In this document: positions 1-7,204 of the stretch, piece by piece | Layout of the letters: each line of letters begins with the position of its first letter | How positions within the stretch are numbered: the first letter of the stretch is position 1 | Translations under genes and position numbers: made by a program | Source of the DNA: Chloroflexota bacterium | GTDB taxonomy: Bacteria; Chloroflexota; Dormibacteria; CF-121 | Assembly: GCA_005889285.1 (NCBI GenBank) | Contig: VBFF01000042.1 | Coordinates: 1-12,748, forward strand | Length of the DNA stretch: 12,748 nucleotides | Direction: 5' to 3' | Notes under the pieces: model-generated | The model's input: only the letters and a program-made list of their open reading frames with translations | Database searches by the model: none | What the model was told of the DNA's origin: nothing

Positions 1-520
1 CGCCTTTCGCGGCGCTCTTCATGGCCGCCTTCACAGCGCTGTCGCTCACCTTCTGCTGCGTTTCGAGATCACTCAACGATTTTCCGGAGCGAAGAGCGCT
101 CTGCAGATCGGCGGTGCTCATGTGCAAGGCCGATGCCGCGGCGTTGAGTTCAGCGGTCTTGAGATCCCGCATCAGCGCCATATCGGCCTTGAAGCCACCG
201 TGGCGGCCAAAGCCTTGAATCGCCCCGAGGCCCTGGCCGGCATTGATGCGGGCCTTCATGGCGTCGGCCTGCGCCTTCGTGATCTTGCCGTCGGCCAGCA
301 TCTGGTCGACGGTCTGCAGCTGCGCCTGCTTGAGCGCATCCTGCGTCTGGGTCGGCGTCAGGTGCAGGATCCCCGCCAGCTTGTCGACAAAGACCTGCGC
401 GTAGTTCTTGGAGCCGGTCGGCGACGCGGATGGCGACGGCGCCGCTTCAACGGCGGCCACGCCGATGATCACGGCAGCCAGGCCGGCGGCCGGCAGCACG
501 ATCCAACGCTTCAACTTCAT
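1..520 (-). CDS. Secreted alanine-rich helical repeat protein, C-terminus beyond the window
   Basis: The frame is open from the ATG at 520 to the window edge, giving 173 visible residues. A strong ribosome-binding site (GGAAGGAG) precedes the ATG. Residues 1-27 form a typical export signal: basic MKLKR, a hydrophobic core, then a possible cleavage site near VEAA. A short Ser/Pro/Ala linker follows (residues 28-37). Residues 41-92 are helical and carry the pattern LTPTQ...LADGKITKAQADAMKARI. Residues 121-172 carry a second helical unit with RSGKSLSDL. Proteins with this 'LxxxLxxGxSLxDx' layout are common, uncharacterised exported proteins in high-GC Gram-positives and Chloroflexi-like bacteria; that comparison is from memory. 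It diverges from the beta-propeller gene. No catalytic motif is visible and the function is unknown. Confidence 0.82.
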   Translation of the reverse strand, partial: MKLKRWIVLPAAGLAAVIIGVAAVEAAPSPSASPTGSKNYAQVFVDKLAGILHLTPTQTQDALKQAQLQTVDQMLADGKITKAQADAMKARINAGQGLGAIQGFGRHGGFKADMALMRDLKTAELNAAASALHMSTADLQSALRSGKSLSDLETQQKVSDSAVKAAMKSAAKG

Positions 521-539
521 ACAGAAACCTCTCCTTCCT

Positions 540-559
540 AGGGGTTTTTACGAACCCCT
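540..559 (-). promoter_or_regulatory. Hairpin in the 5' leader of the secreted helical protein gene
   Basis: On the minus strand AGGGGTT (559-553) pairs with AACCCCT (546-540) around a 6-nt loop. This is a perfect 7-bp stem ending a few bases before the ribosome-binding site. It could shield or stabilise the leader, but no function is shown. Confidence 0.4.
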
Positions 560-575
560 CTATCGTGCCGAACGT

Positions 576-603
576 CTATTAGAAGAGGCTGAGAAGCGGG
601 CAA
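576..603 (-). promoter_or_regulatory. Possible sigma-70-type promoter for the secreted helical protein gene
   Basis: On the minus strand TTGCCC (603-598) is followed after 16 nt by TAATAG (581-576). Transcription would start near 569 and give a leader of about 49 nt that contains the 540-559 hairpin. Both boxes are imperfect matches. Confidence 0.35.
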
Positions 604-638
604 GAAGTCGGTGAAATTCACGATCTCAGCAAGACCAG

Positions 639-657
639 CCGTAACCCTTTCCGTAAC
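639..657. repeat. Direct repeat CCGTAAC, one helical turn apart
   Basis: CCGTAAC occurs at 639-645 and again at 651-657, with a start-to-start distance of 12 bp. It lies between two divergent genes for exported proteins. Tandem half-sites about one turn apart are typical of OmpR/PhoB-type response regulators. A shared operator is an inference. Confidence 0.35.
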
Positions 658-710
658 AGTCTAAAGAGGCTATTACCGCCCTAAACGGGGACTCGCAAGG
701 AGGATCGCGC

Positions 711-1793
711 ATGCACGCACGAAAACTGTTGACGGTTGGGCTCACGGTCGCCTCGGCGGTCGCTATCGCCCTGCCGGCGATTGGCGCCCAGGCCGGATTC
801 GAGAAGAACTCGTTCAGACAGACAAACCTCGAGTCGAACATCCCCGGGATGGCGGCCTTCACCGATCCGGACCTACGGAATCCCTGGGGGATCTCAGCCA
901 GCGCCACCAGCCCGATGTGGGTATCCGACAACGGCGCCGGCGTCACCACCCTCTACCGGGGCAATGGCTCAAAAGTGCCGTTGACGGTGACCATCCCGCC
1001 AGGGGCAGGAAGCTCCGCCGGCACGTTGGGCACCCCCACGGGCACGGTATTCAACGGCAACGGCACCGAGTTCCGCGGTGACCGGTTCCTGTTCGCGACC
1101 GAGGATGGCACTATCGCCGGCTGGAAAGGTGCCGGGACCGTGGCGACCACCGAAGTCGATAATTCGACACCGCCGCCCGGTGCCGTGTACAAAGGCCTGG
1201 CAATCGGCTTTGACGGTGTCGCCGACCATCTCTATGTCGCCAATTTCCGCTTCGGCACGGTCGACGTGTTCAACGCCGACTTCAGTCAGGGCGCGTCGTT
1301 TACCGACCCCAAAGTCGCCGACGGCTATGCGCCCTTCAACGTCCAGAACCTCGGCGGCGTCCTCTACGTGACCTTCGCCAAGCAGAACGCGGAACGGCAT
1401 GACGACGTGGCCGGGCGCGGGCATGGCTTTGTCGACGCCTTCGACCTGCACGGCCATTTGCTCGCTCGCCTTGTCTCGCATGGACGGCTCAATTCCCCCT
1501 GGGGCCTGGCAATCGCGCCGGCAAGCTTCGGAGCGTTGGCCGGCGACCTGCTGGTCGGGAACTTTGGTGACGGGCACATCAACGCCTACACGCTGGACAA
1601 GGGCAATTTCAGGGCTGAGCTCCGCGATGTGGTGACCGGTGGCCCGATTACGATCGATGGACTGTGGGCGCTCCGCGTCGGGAACGGCGGGCCCGCCCCC
1701 AACGGCGGTGACCCCAACGCCGTCTACTTCACCGCCGGGATCAACGGCGAGCAGGATGGGCTGTTCGGCACGATCACAAACGCCGGTAGCTGA
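711..1793 (+). CDS. Exported TIGR03118-family beta-propeller protein
   Basis: A 360-residue protein starting at ATG with AGGAGGA placed 6 nt upstream. Residues 1-28 are a classic signal peptide (basic start, hydrophobic stretch, cleavage after AQA). The mature part has the hallmarks of the TIGR03118 family: NLESNIPGMAAFTDPDLRNP near the start, a WGISASATSPMWVSDN strand, YVTFAKQNAERHDDVAGRG with GFVDAFDLHG in the middle, then NSPWGLAIAPASFG and LLVGNFGDGHINAYT, and a final strand near YFTAGINGEQDGLFG. Repeated 'W/VSDNGAG' and 'NFGDG'-like strands suggest a propeller fold. Some relatives carry a PEP-CTERM sorting tail; none is seen here, so the protein is probably secreted or periplasmic. The family has no established biochemical role. 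The gene is monocistronic and ends at a strong hairpin. Confidence 0.88.
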   Translation: MHARKLLTVGLTVASAVAIALPAIGAQAGFEKNSFRQTNLESNIPGMAAFTDPDLRNPWGISASATSPMWVSDNGAGVTTLYRGNGSKVPLTVTIPPGAGSSAGTLGTPTGTVFNGNGTEFRGDRFLFATEDGTIAGWKGAGTVATTEVDNSTPPPGAVYKGLAIGFDGVADHLYVANFRFGTVDVFNADFSQGASFTDPKVADGYAPFNVQNLGGVLYVTFAKQNAERHDDVAGRGHGFVDAFDLHGHLLARLVSHGRLNSPWGLAIAPASFGALAGDLLVGNFGDGHINAYTLDKGNFRAELRDVVTGGPITIDGLWALRVGNGGPAPNGGDPNAVYFTAGINGEQDGLFGTITNAGS

Positions 1794-1800
1794 CGGTGTC

Positions 1801-1829
1801 ACTGAGGCGGCGGGCCGCGCCGCCTCAGT
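1801..1829. terminator. Hairpin between convergent genes
   Basis: ACTGAGGCGGC (1801-1811) pairs perfectly with GCCGCCTCAGT (1819-1829) around a 7-nt loop. The stem begins 7 nt after the propeller stop and contains the stop codon of the opposing CoA-transferase gene. There is no good T-run on either side, so it may act as a bidirectional stop or a 3' stabiliser rather than a textbook terminator. Confidence 0.55.
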
Positions 1830-2736
1830 CCGCTTCTGACTCCTCGAGTCGCAGGACCGGCTCCACGCAGACGTCCTCGTCGCCAAACCGGGCCGCCCAC
1901 TCGGCCCGCGTGGCCGGGCGCAGTGCCGCCTGGACCACCTCGATCGCCGCCAGGTCGAACTGGCGGTCTTTGAGGTCCTCTCGATCGATCGCATGACAGA
2001 AGGCCGCCCAGAAATCGGGCTCGAGCGCGGCCACGGTGAGGAACCCGTCGGCCACGGCGTAGACGTGATAGCAGGGGATCTCGCCGGCCAACGGGAGGCC
2101 AGGGAGACCGGCTCGCCGAGCCGCCCGGGGTAAGAGCGTCCAGCTTCGCATCAGCTCGGTCATCGAGACCTCCACTCGGGACCCCCGTCCGGATCGCGCC
2201 CGCGCGACCAGCGCGCCAGCGATCAAGAAGGCGGCGTGGAGCCCGCCTGCCATATCGGCCACCTGAAGGCCCGGAATGCTGGGAATGCCATGGGTTCGCG
2301 GCATCAACGACAGCGCCCCACTGCGGGCCAGGTAGTTGAGGTCGTGGCCGGCGCGCCCCGCCATCGGTCCACCCGATCCGTAGCCGGTGATCGCGCAGTA
2401 CACCAGCCCGGGATTGATCGCCGCCAGGGCCGCGTAGCCGAGTTCCATCCGTTCCATCACGCCGGGCCGGAAGCCTTCGACGAGGACATCGGCCTCGACG
2501 ACACGCCGCCTCAGGGCGTCGCGACCCGTCTCGCTGCGCAGGTCGAGCATGAGCAGCGGCTTGCCGCCGTGCAGTGCCTCGAAATAGGCGTTACCGCCGG
2601 GGAGCGCACGAATGGGATCGCCGGTCGGCGGCTCGATTTTCGTGACCTGGGCGCCCTGGGCCTGAAGCAGCTGGGTGCAGTAGCCCCCGGGCAGCAGCCG
2701 GGAGAGATCGAGAACCCTTGCGCCCTCGAGCAACAT
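1825..2736 (-). CDS. Family III CoA-transferase / alpha-methylacyl-CoA racemase-like protein
   Basis: A 303-residue protein of the CaiB/BaiF superfamily. The N-terminus (GARVLDLSRLLPGGYCTQLL, then GAQVTKIEPPTGDP) is the CoA-binding Rossmann-type part. LVEGFRPGVMERMELGY and YCAITGYGSGGP are standard family blocks. GRAGHDLNYLARSGALS and then QVADMAGG resemble the racemase branch, where the His/Asp of GHD and a second Asp act in alpha-proton exchange. Transferases of this superfamily instead use an Asp that forms an acyl intermediate. It therefore probably acts on a branched or carboxylic acyl-CoA in the cytoplasm; the substrate cannot be told. At 303 residues it is shorter than the usual 360-400. 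The ATG at 2736 has no good ribosome-binding site but has TAACCT 8 nt upstream. Confidence 0.85.
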   Translation of the reverse strand: MLLEGARVLDLSRLLPGGYCTQLLQAQGAQVTKIEPPTGDPIRALPGGNAYFEALHGGKPLLMLDLRSETGRDALRRRVVEADVLVEGFRPGVMERMELGYAALAAINPGLVYCAITGYGSGGPMAGRAGHDLNYLARSGALSLMPRTHGIPSIPGLQVADMAGGLHAAFLIAGALVARARSGRGSRVEVSMTELMRSWTLLPRAARRAGLPGLPLAGEIPCYHVYAVADGFLTVAALEPDFWAAFCHAIDREDLKDRQFDLAAIEVVQAALRPATRAEWAARFGDEDVCVEPVLRLEESEAD

Positions 2737-2743
2737 CGCCTGC

Positions 2744-2750
2744 TAGGTTA
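2744..2750. promoter_or_regulatory. Shared, near-symmetric -10 element between divergent genes
   Basis: TAGGTTA reads TAGGTT on the plus strand (2744-2749, preceded by TGC as in an extended -10), followed by 6 nt and the polX GTG. On the minus strand it reads TAACCT (2750-2745), followed by 8 nt and the CoA-transferase ATG. Both fit TANNNT. This predicts back-to-back leaderless or nearly leaderless transcripts. Confidence 0.5.
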
Positions 2751-2755
2751 CTGAC

Positions 2756-4459
2756 GTGCGCAATGCCGACGTCGCGGCGATGCTCAACCGGGTTGCCGAC
2801 CTGCTCGAGATCCGGGGCGAGAACTTCTTCAAGATCCGCGCCTACCGCGAGGCGGTCCGCCAGCTGGACAACCTCACGACCGAGGTCGAGGACCTGATCA
2901 AAGACGGCAAGCTCAAGGACATCCCCGGCATCGGCGAGGCGATCGAGAAGAAGATCGTCGAATACGTCACGACGGGGCAGCTTGAGTTCCTGACCCGGCT
3001 CGAGGCCGAGGTGCCACCGGCCCTATTGGAAATTACCCGGGTCCCCGGCCTTGGGCCGCGAACCGCCAAGGATATCTACGACACGCTGGGCATTCTCAGC
3101 CTCGACGCGCTGGAGGATGCGGCCCGGACCCACCGGCTGCTCTCGGTGCGCGGCATCAAGGCGAAAACCGAGGAGAACATTCTCAAGGGCATCGCCATGC
3201 TCAAGCGGACCGAGGGCCGCATCTACTTCCCCGAGGCCTGGATCCTGGCCGACTCCATGCTGACCACGCTGCGCGCCCTGAAGGGCGTGGCGCGGGCGGA
3301 AATCGCCGGCAGCGCGCGGCGCGCCTGCGAAACGGTCGGCGACCTCGATCTGCTGGTCGCCGGCGACGACCCGGATGCGCTGCGCGCCGAGTTCGGCCGC
3401 CTGCCGCAGGTCAACGAGGTGATCGCGCAGGATGGCGGCACGACCAGCATCAGGGTGCGCTCTGGCATGCAGGTCGACCTGCGGGTGGTGAAGCCGGACA
3501 GTTTCGGTGCGGCCTGGGTCACGTTCACCGGGTCGGAGGCGCACAATCTCCAACTGCGCGCCCGCGCGGAGCGGATGGGCAAGGCCATCGCCGGCGCGAC
3601 CGAAGAAGAGGTTTATGCCGCGCTGGGCTGCGCCTGGATCCCACCCGAGCTGCGCGAGGGACGGGGCGAGATCGAGCAGGCGGCCAGGGGGACGCTGCCC
3701 AACCTGGTGCAGCGGGCTGACCTGCGCGGCGACCTGCACACGCACAGCAACTGGAGCGATGGGCGCAACGAGATCGCCGAGATGGCGCGAGCCGCCAAGG
3801 CGCGCGGCTATGACTACATCGTGCTGACGGACCACACCCAGTCGCTGCAGATCGCCCAGGGACTGACACCCGAACGCTTTCGAGCGCGTGCCGCCGAAAT
3901 CGCGGCGGTCAATGCCCGACCGGGCCTGGCGCGGGTCCTGAACGGGGCCGAGGTCGACATCCTGCCCGACGGCAGCCTCGACCTTCCCGACGAAACGCTG
4001 GCTTCCCTCGACCTGGTGGTCGCCTCGGTCCATGTGGCGCTCGACCAGCCCAAAGATGTGATCACACAGCGGGTCCTGACCGCGCTACGATCGCCGCACG
4101 TGGACGTCTACGCGCACCCCACCTCCCGACGTCTCGACCGTCGGGGGGAGACCAGCCTCGACGTGGAGGCGGTGATCGCGGAAGCTGTGACGACCGGCAC
4201 GGCGCTGGAAATCAACAACAGCCCGTTTCGCCTCGATCTCAACGACACCTGGGCCCGCAAAGCCCGCGAGGCGGGCGCGTTGCTGGCGATCGACAACGAC
4301 GCCCACTACCCGGCCGAGTATGACTACGTCCGCTACGGCCTGGCGATCGGCCGAAGGGCCGGACTGACACCCGATCGGGTCCTGAATACGCGGGATCCGG
4401 AAGGTGTGCTGGCGTTTTGCCGGGAAAAAGCAGCAAGAGCCGTCGGGAATTTACGTTGA
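2756..4459 (+). CDS. polX: DNA polymerase/3'-5' exonuclease PolX
   Basis: A 567-residue protein, full length for bacterial PolX. It begins with the family X 8-kDa domain (NADVAAMLNRVADLLEIRGE). Helix-hairpin-helix turns follow at IPGIGEAI and VPGLGPRTA. The polymerase palm has AGS at 184-186 followed by GDLDLL with Asp196 and Asp198, and a third likely catalytic Asp241 in MQVDLRV. The C-terminal PHP domain has metal ligands in DLHTH (326-330), TDH (358-360) and NDAH (514-517), so the nuclease site looks intact. Known bacterial PolX enzymes fill short gaps and trim 3' ends during base-excision repair. The GTG at 2756 has no ribosome-binding site; TAGGTT 6 nt upstream points to a leaderless mRNA. 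Confidence 0.95.
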   Translation: MRNADVAAMLNRVADLLEIRGENFFKIRAYREAVRQLDNLTTEVEDLIKDGKLKDIPGIGEAIEKKIVEYVTTGQLEFLTRLEAEVPPALLEITRVPGLGPRTAKDIYDTLGILSLDALEDAARTHRLLSVRGIKAKTEENILKGIAMLKRTEGRIYFPEAWILADSMLTTLRALKGVARAEIAGSARRACETVGDLDLLVAGDDPDALRAEFGRLPQVNEVIAQDGGTTSIRVRSGMQVDLRVVKPDSFGAAWVTFTGSEAHNLQLRARAERMGKAIAGATEEEVYAALGCAWIPPELREGRGEIEQAARGTLPNLVQRADLRGDLHTHSNWSDGRNEIAEMARAAKARGYDYIVLTDHTQSLQIAQGLTPERFRARAAEIAAVNARPGLARVLNGAEVDILPDGSLDLPDETLASLDLVVASVHVALDQPKDVITQRVLTALRSPHVDVYAHPTSRRLDRRGETSLDVEAVIAEAVTTGTALEINNSPFRLDLNDTWARKAREAGALLAIDNDAHYPAEYDYVRYGLAIGRRAGLTPDRVLNTRDPEGVLAFCREKAARAVGNLR

Positions 4460-4474
4460 ACATGATAACGCCGA

Positions 4475-4480
4475 TATAAT
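4475..4480 (+). promoter_or_regulatory. Perfect -10 hexamer TATAAT
   Basis: TATAAT lies just after the polX stop, 26 bp ahead of the next ATG. A start near 4487 would leave a short leader containing AGAAGGAGA. No -35 at 17 bp is convincing (TTGAAC at 4456-4461 is only 13 bp away). It suggests that the downstream gene has its own promoter. Confidence 0.5.
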
Positions 4481-4505
4481 CAAGAGCAGAAGGAGACTCG
4501 GGCAA

Positions 4506-5024
4506 ATGCTTCAGGAGCTCGTGATCAAGGTGCCGGCCCCCTTCCTCGGCCGTGCCGACATTGGCTTCTCCACCCGCTATCCCGCCCAGCCGGCGCAGGC
4601 CCCGCTCAAGGACGTCCCCTTCTTCATCGAAGGCCCGCCGGGTCCGATGCGCCGCCTGCAATCCCGGCTGGAGCTCTTCCGGCAGAAGCGGACGCTGATT
4701 CCAGACGCACCAGGTGAGGCATACAGCTGGACCGACCTGATTCCGCTCAACGACGAGCTCTTCATCCTCGCCTTCCGCGACGAGAGCCTGACGGATGCCC
4801 CGGATGACGCGGACTCGGAGTCCCGCTACATCGTCAACCTGATACGGCCGCTGGTCTTCCCCTTCCTCAAGGATTGCGTGCGGATCGGCGAGCTCGCACT
4901 GCGCGACAACATCGTGCTGGCCGTCCTCGACAACAGCCGCGTCATGGCGGAGCTCGAACTGCACCGCGCACAGATCGTGCCGCGCAACGGCTCGATCGTC
5001 CTGGGCGACGCCGACGCTGGTTAG
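4506..5024 (+). CDS. Unrecognised 172-residue soluble protein
   Basis: I chose the ATG at 4506 because AGAAGGAGA lies about 10 nt upstream and a perfect TATAAT precedes it. Earlier in-frame starts would run into polX. The protein begins MLQELVIKVPAPFLGRADIG. It has no signal peptide or membrane segment, is proline-rich up to about residue 50, and has many acidic residues in the middle (DESLTDAPDDADSES). Its C-terminal part (NLIRPLVFPFLKDCVRIGEL, then NIVLAVLDNSRVMAELELH) looks like mixed helix and strand. Codon use matches its neighbours, which supports a real gene. I do not recognise the family. Its stop is 6 bp from the stop of the convergent gene. Confidence 0.8.
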   Translation: MLQELVIKVPAPFLGRADIGFSTRYPAQPAQAPLKDVPFFIEGPPGPMRRLQSRLELFRQKRTLIPDAPGEAYSWTDLIPLNDELFILAFRDESLTDAPDDADSESRYIVNLIRPLVFPFLKDCVRIGELALRDNIVLAVLDNSRVMAELELHRAQIVPRNGSIVLGDADAG

Positions 5025-5030
5025 ATCAGG

Positions 5031-5411
5031 CTAGGGCGAGGCCGAGGCTTTCGGGCTGGCGCTCGCCGACGCTGACGGCGTCGCGCTCGGCGACGGGCAG
5101 GGAGTCGCCGAGGCGCTGGCGATCGCGGTCCCTGATGGGCTGGCGGATGCCGACGGTTTCGGAGTCGGTGTCGGCGTCGCGCTGGGCTTCGCGGTCGCGG
5201 AACCGGACGGCGTTGGTGTCGCCGCCGCGACGCAGAAGCTCGGGGCGGGCGTGGGCGCCAGCAAGGTCAGGGAGGGCGGGGTTCCCGCTTGCTTGCCGCC
5301 TTCGAGCAGCAGTGCGGCGGGCACCACGAACAGGCCGACGATGACCGTCACGACGAAGGCAAGCGCGCCCCATTCATGGAGCCAGAAGGCCCGCGACGAG
5401 TTACGGATCAG
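5031..5411 (-). CDS. Single-TM protein with Ser/Ala/Pro/Thr-rich tail, start uncertain
   Basis: Open frame with one hydrophobic segment (WGALAFVVTVIVGLFVVPAA, continuing LLL) near the N-terminus. About 85 residues follow that are dominated by Ser, Ala, Pro and Thr, with PTPTPKPSASASPSG and SASASPKASASP stretches. The nearest standard start is GTG at 5351, but that would cut the membrane segment to about 15 residues. The coding sequence clearly continues upstream (LIRNSSRAFWLHEW) to a CTG at 5411, which overlaps the TGA of the preceding gene as CTGA. I therefore extend it to 5411; the minimum is 5031-5351. It is probably a membrane-anchored extracytoplasmic protein with an unstructured tail that crosses or sits in the cell wall. 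Function unknown. A frame slip fusing it to the upstream gene is an alternative. Confidence 0.6.
   Translation of the reverse strand: MIRNSSRAFWLHEWGALAFVVTVIVGLFVVPAALLLEGGKQAGTPPSLTLLAPTPAPSFCVAAATPTPSGSATAKPSATPTPTPKPSASASPSGTAIASASATPCPSPSATPSASASASPKASASP
5034..5220 (-). repeat. Low-complexity DNA coding the Ser/Ala/Pro tail
   Basis: On the plus strand, degenerate GGCGTCGC-, GACGGC- and CGGCGACG-type units recur. On the coding strand they give alternating Ser-Ala-Ser-Pro and Thr-Pro steps. Such tracts tend to vary in length between strains. Confidence 0.6.
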
Positions 5412-5662
5412 GGCTCTTCGTCCGTCTCCGGTTGGGGTTTGTTGCGCGTGTTAAGGATGCGCACGAAGTCCTGCGCCCGCGCCAGCGCCTTCCAGCGCTC
5501 GGGAAAAAAGTCCTGGGCCACGACCTGTTTCGAGGGCAGCTGAAAGACGGTGACGCACCACTTGTTCAACGTGTGCGACACCTCGACCTCGAAGTCGCCC
5601 TCGGTATTCAAATACCGAACGACCCGGTCCTCGTCGGATCTGCGTCTCCCTGAAACTGCCAT
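5408..5662 (-). CDS. Unrecognised 84-residue protein
   Basis: Starts at ATG 5662 (MAVSGRRRSDEDRVVRYLNT); a TTG at 5674 would add four residues. The core has GDFEVEVSHTLNKWCVTVFQ followed by LPSKQVVAQDFFPERWKALA, reading as a small strand-rich fold followed by a helix, then a charged tail ending NKPQPETDEEP. There is no signal peptide or membrane segment. A perfect TATAAT lies about 45 nt upstream (5712-5707, minus strand). Its TGA overlaps a possible CTG start of the membrane protein gene, so the two are probably translated together. I do not recognise the family. Confidence 0.65.
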   Translation of the reverse strand: MAVSGRRRSDEDRVVRYLNTEGDFEVEVSHTLNKWCVTVFQLPSKQVVAQDFFPERWKALARAQDFVRILNTRNKPQPETDEEP

Positions 5663-5706
5663 CTCTGGACCCAAAACCGTAGCTAAAGCCTTTCAACAGA
5701 CCCCTC

Positions 5707-5712
5707 ATTATA
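5707..5712 (-). promoter_or_regulatory. Perfect -10 hexamer TATAAT downstream of galU
   Basis: On the minus strand TATAAT reads 5712 to 5707, in the gap after the galU stop. Transcription would begin near 5700, about 38 nt before the ATG at 5662. No -35 match is seen at the expected distance. Confidence 0.5.
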
Positions 5713-5730
5713 GGCTCGCTCGCGCCCGTT

Positions 5731-5740
5731 CTCCTAGCTC

Positions 5741-5747
<7 letters not shown>
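5731..5747 (-). other. Short hairpin at the galU stop codon
   Basis: CTCCTAG (5731-5737) and CTAGGAG (5741-5747) form a 7-bp stem with a 3-nt loop across the galU stop. No T-run follows on the minus strand, so it is at most a weak terminator. Confidence 0.3.
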
Positions 5748-6622
<875 letters not shown>

Positions 6623-6628
6623 GGTCTA

Positions 6629-6634
6629 ACTCTA
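6629..6634 (-). promoter_or_regulatory. -10 element (TAGAGT) for leaderless galU
   Basis: On the minus strand TAGAGT (6634-6629) is followed by 6 nt and the galU GTG, the same spacing as at polX and tdh. It overlaps the TAG stop of the 55-residue gene. No -35 match is visible. Confidence 0.5.
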
Positions 6635-6799
6635 CTGCTTGGGCTTCTTTACCTTCTTGCTCGTCGAACGATCGCGGAGTGCCAGCTGGATGCGCTTGAC
6701 GCCGGCATTATCGACCACCATCTCTGGCGGACGGGCCTTCCGTTCCCGGGCGCGCAGGCGGGCGGCTTCCTTGGGGGAGAGCTCGTCGTCTCGACTCAC
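6632..6799 (-). CDS. Small basic protein, 55 residues
   Basis: GTG at 6799 lies 12 nt after the stop of the membrane protein gene, with AAGGGG as a fair ribosome-binding site. The sequence begins MSRDDELSPKEAARLRARER, continues KARPPEMVVDNAGVKRIQLA, and ends in a lysine-rich tail (TSKKVKKPKQ). It is strongly basic and probably helical at the N-terminus, with no hydrophobic segment. It may bind nucleic acid, but no family is recognised. Tight spacing makes it the third gene of the sigma-factor block. Its stop codon forms part of the galU promoter. Confidence 0.6.
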   Translation of the reverse strand: MSRDDELSPKEAARLRARERKARPPEMVVDNAGVKRIQLALRDRSTSKKVKKPKQ

Positions 6800-6811
6800 A
6801 GCGCACGCCCC

Positions 6812-7204
6812 TTAGCGAAGGGAAGCGATCGCCGGCTTCACGGAACCACGCTGACGCCAGAACGCGAAGCCGACGACGCCCAGTAGCACCAGGGCGGCGC
6901 CACCCACGACGGGTGTCCACCGGGGATCGAGATTCCCAATGCGCCGGTTCATCTCCGCCTCGAGCCGAAGCCAGCCGGGGGAGGCCGGGGTGCCGGGAAT
7001 GCGGAGCGCTCGGATCATCCGCCGTTGCAGCCGCTCTCGGCGGCCGGCCGCCACCGCGATGCGCGGGAAGCTGTCGTTGAGATAGGAGATGAGGGCCAGC
7101 GACGCCGATTGGGTCTCGGGCCGTCGGGGGCTACCCGTCTCGGCGAAGACCACGCGGTCGATCGCGCGGGCCAGAGCGTCGATGTCCTCCGGCCGCGGAT
7201 TCAT
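6812..7204 (-). CDS. Single-TM protein coupled to the sigma factor, candidate anti-sigma factor
   Basis: A 130-residue protein. Residues 1-95 are cytoplasmic-looking (DIDALARAIDRVVFAETG, then SASLALISYLNDSFPRIAVA and an Arg-rich GRRERLQRRMIRALRIPG). One membrane segment follows near 96-118 (WTPVVGGAALVLLGVVGFAFW), then a short basic tail. Its ATG overlaps the TGA of the sigma gene as ATGA, a strong sign of coupled translation. This arrangement is usual for ECF sigma/anti-sigma pairs. The zinc anti-sigma motif (HxxxCxxC) is absent, and almost no sensor domain lies beyond the membrane. An anti-sigma role is inferred from position only. Confidence 0.7.
   Translation of the reverse strand: MNPRPEDIDALARAIDRVVFAETGSPRRPETQSASLALISYLNDSFPRIAVAAGRRERLQRRMIRALRIPGTPASPGWLRLEAEMNRRIGNLDPRWTPVVGGAALVLLGVVGFAFWRQRGSVKPAIASLR

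Noticed and set aside
969..1994. 341-codon minus-strand frame opposite the propeller gene
   Set aside because: It lies antisense to a clear family gene with a signal peptide and strong ribosome-binding site. Its product is low-complexity and typical of GC-rich shadow frames.
3023..4033. 336-codon minus-strand frame opposite polX
   Set aside because: It lies entirely inside polX, whose catalytic motifs are intact. The product has no recognisable features.
4404..4505. In-frame upstream extension of the 172-residue gene into polX
   Set aside because: It would overlap polX by more than 50 bp and bypass the TATAAT and AGAAGGAGA signals that fit the ATG at 4506.
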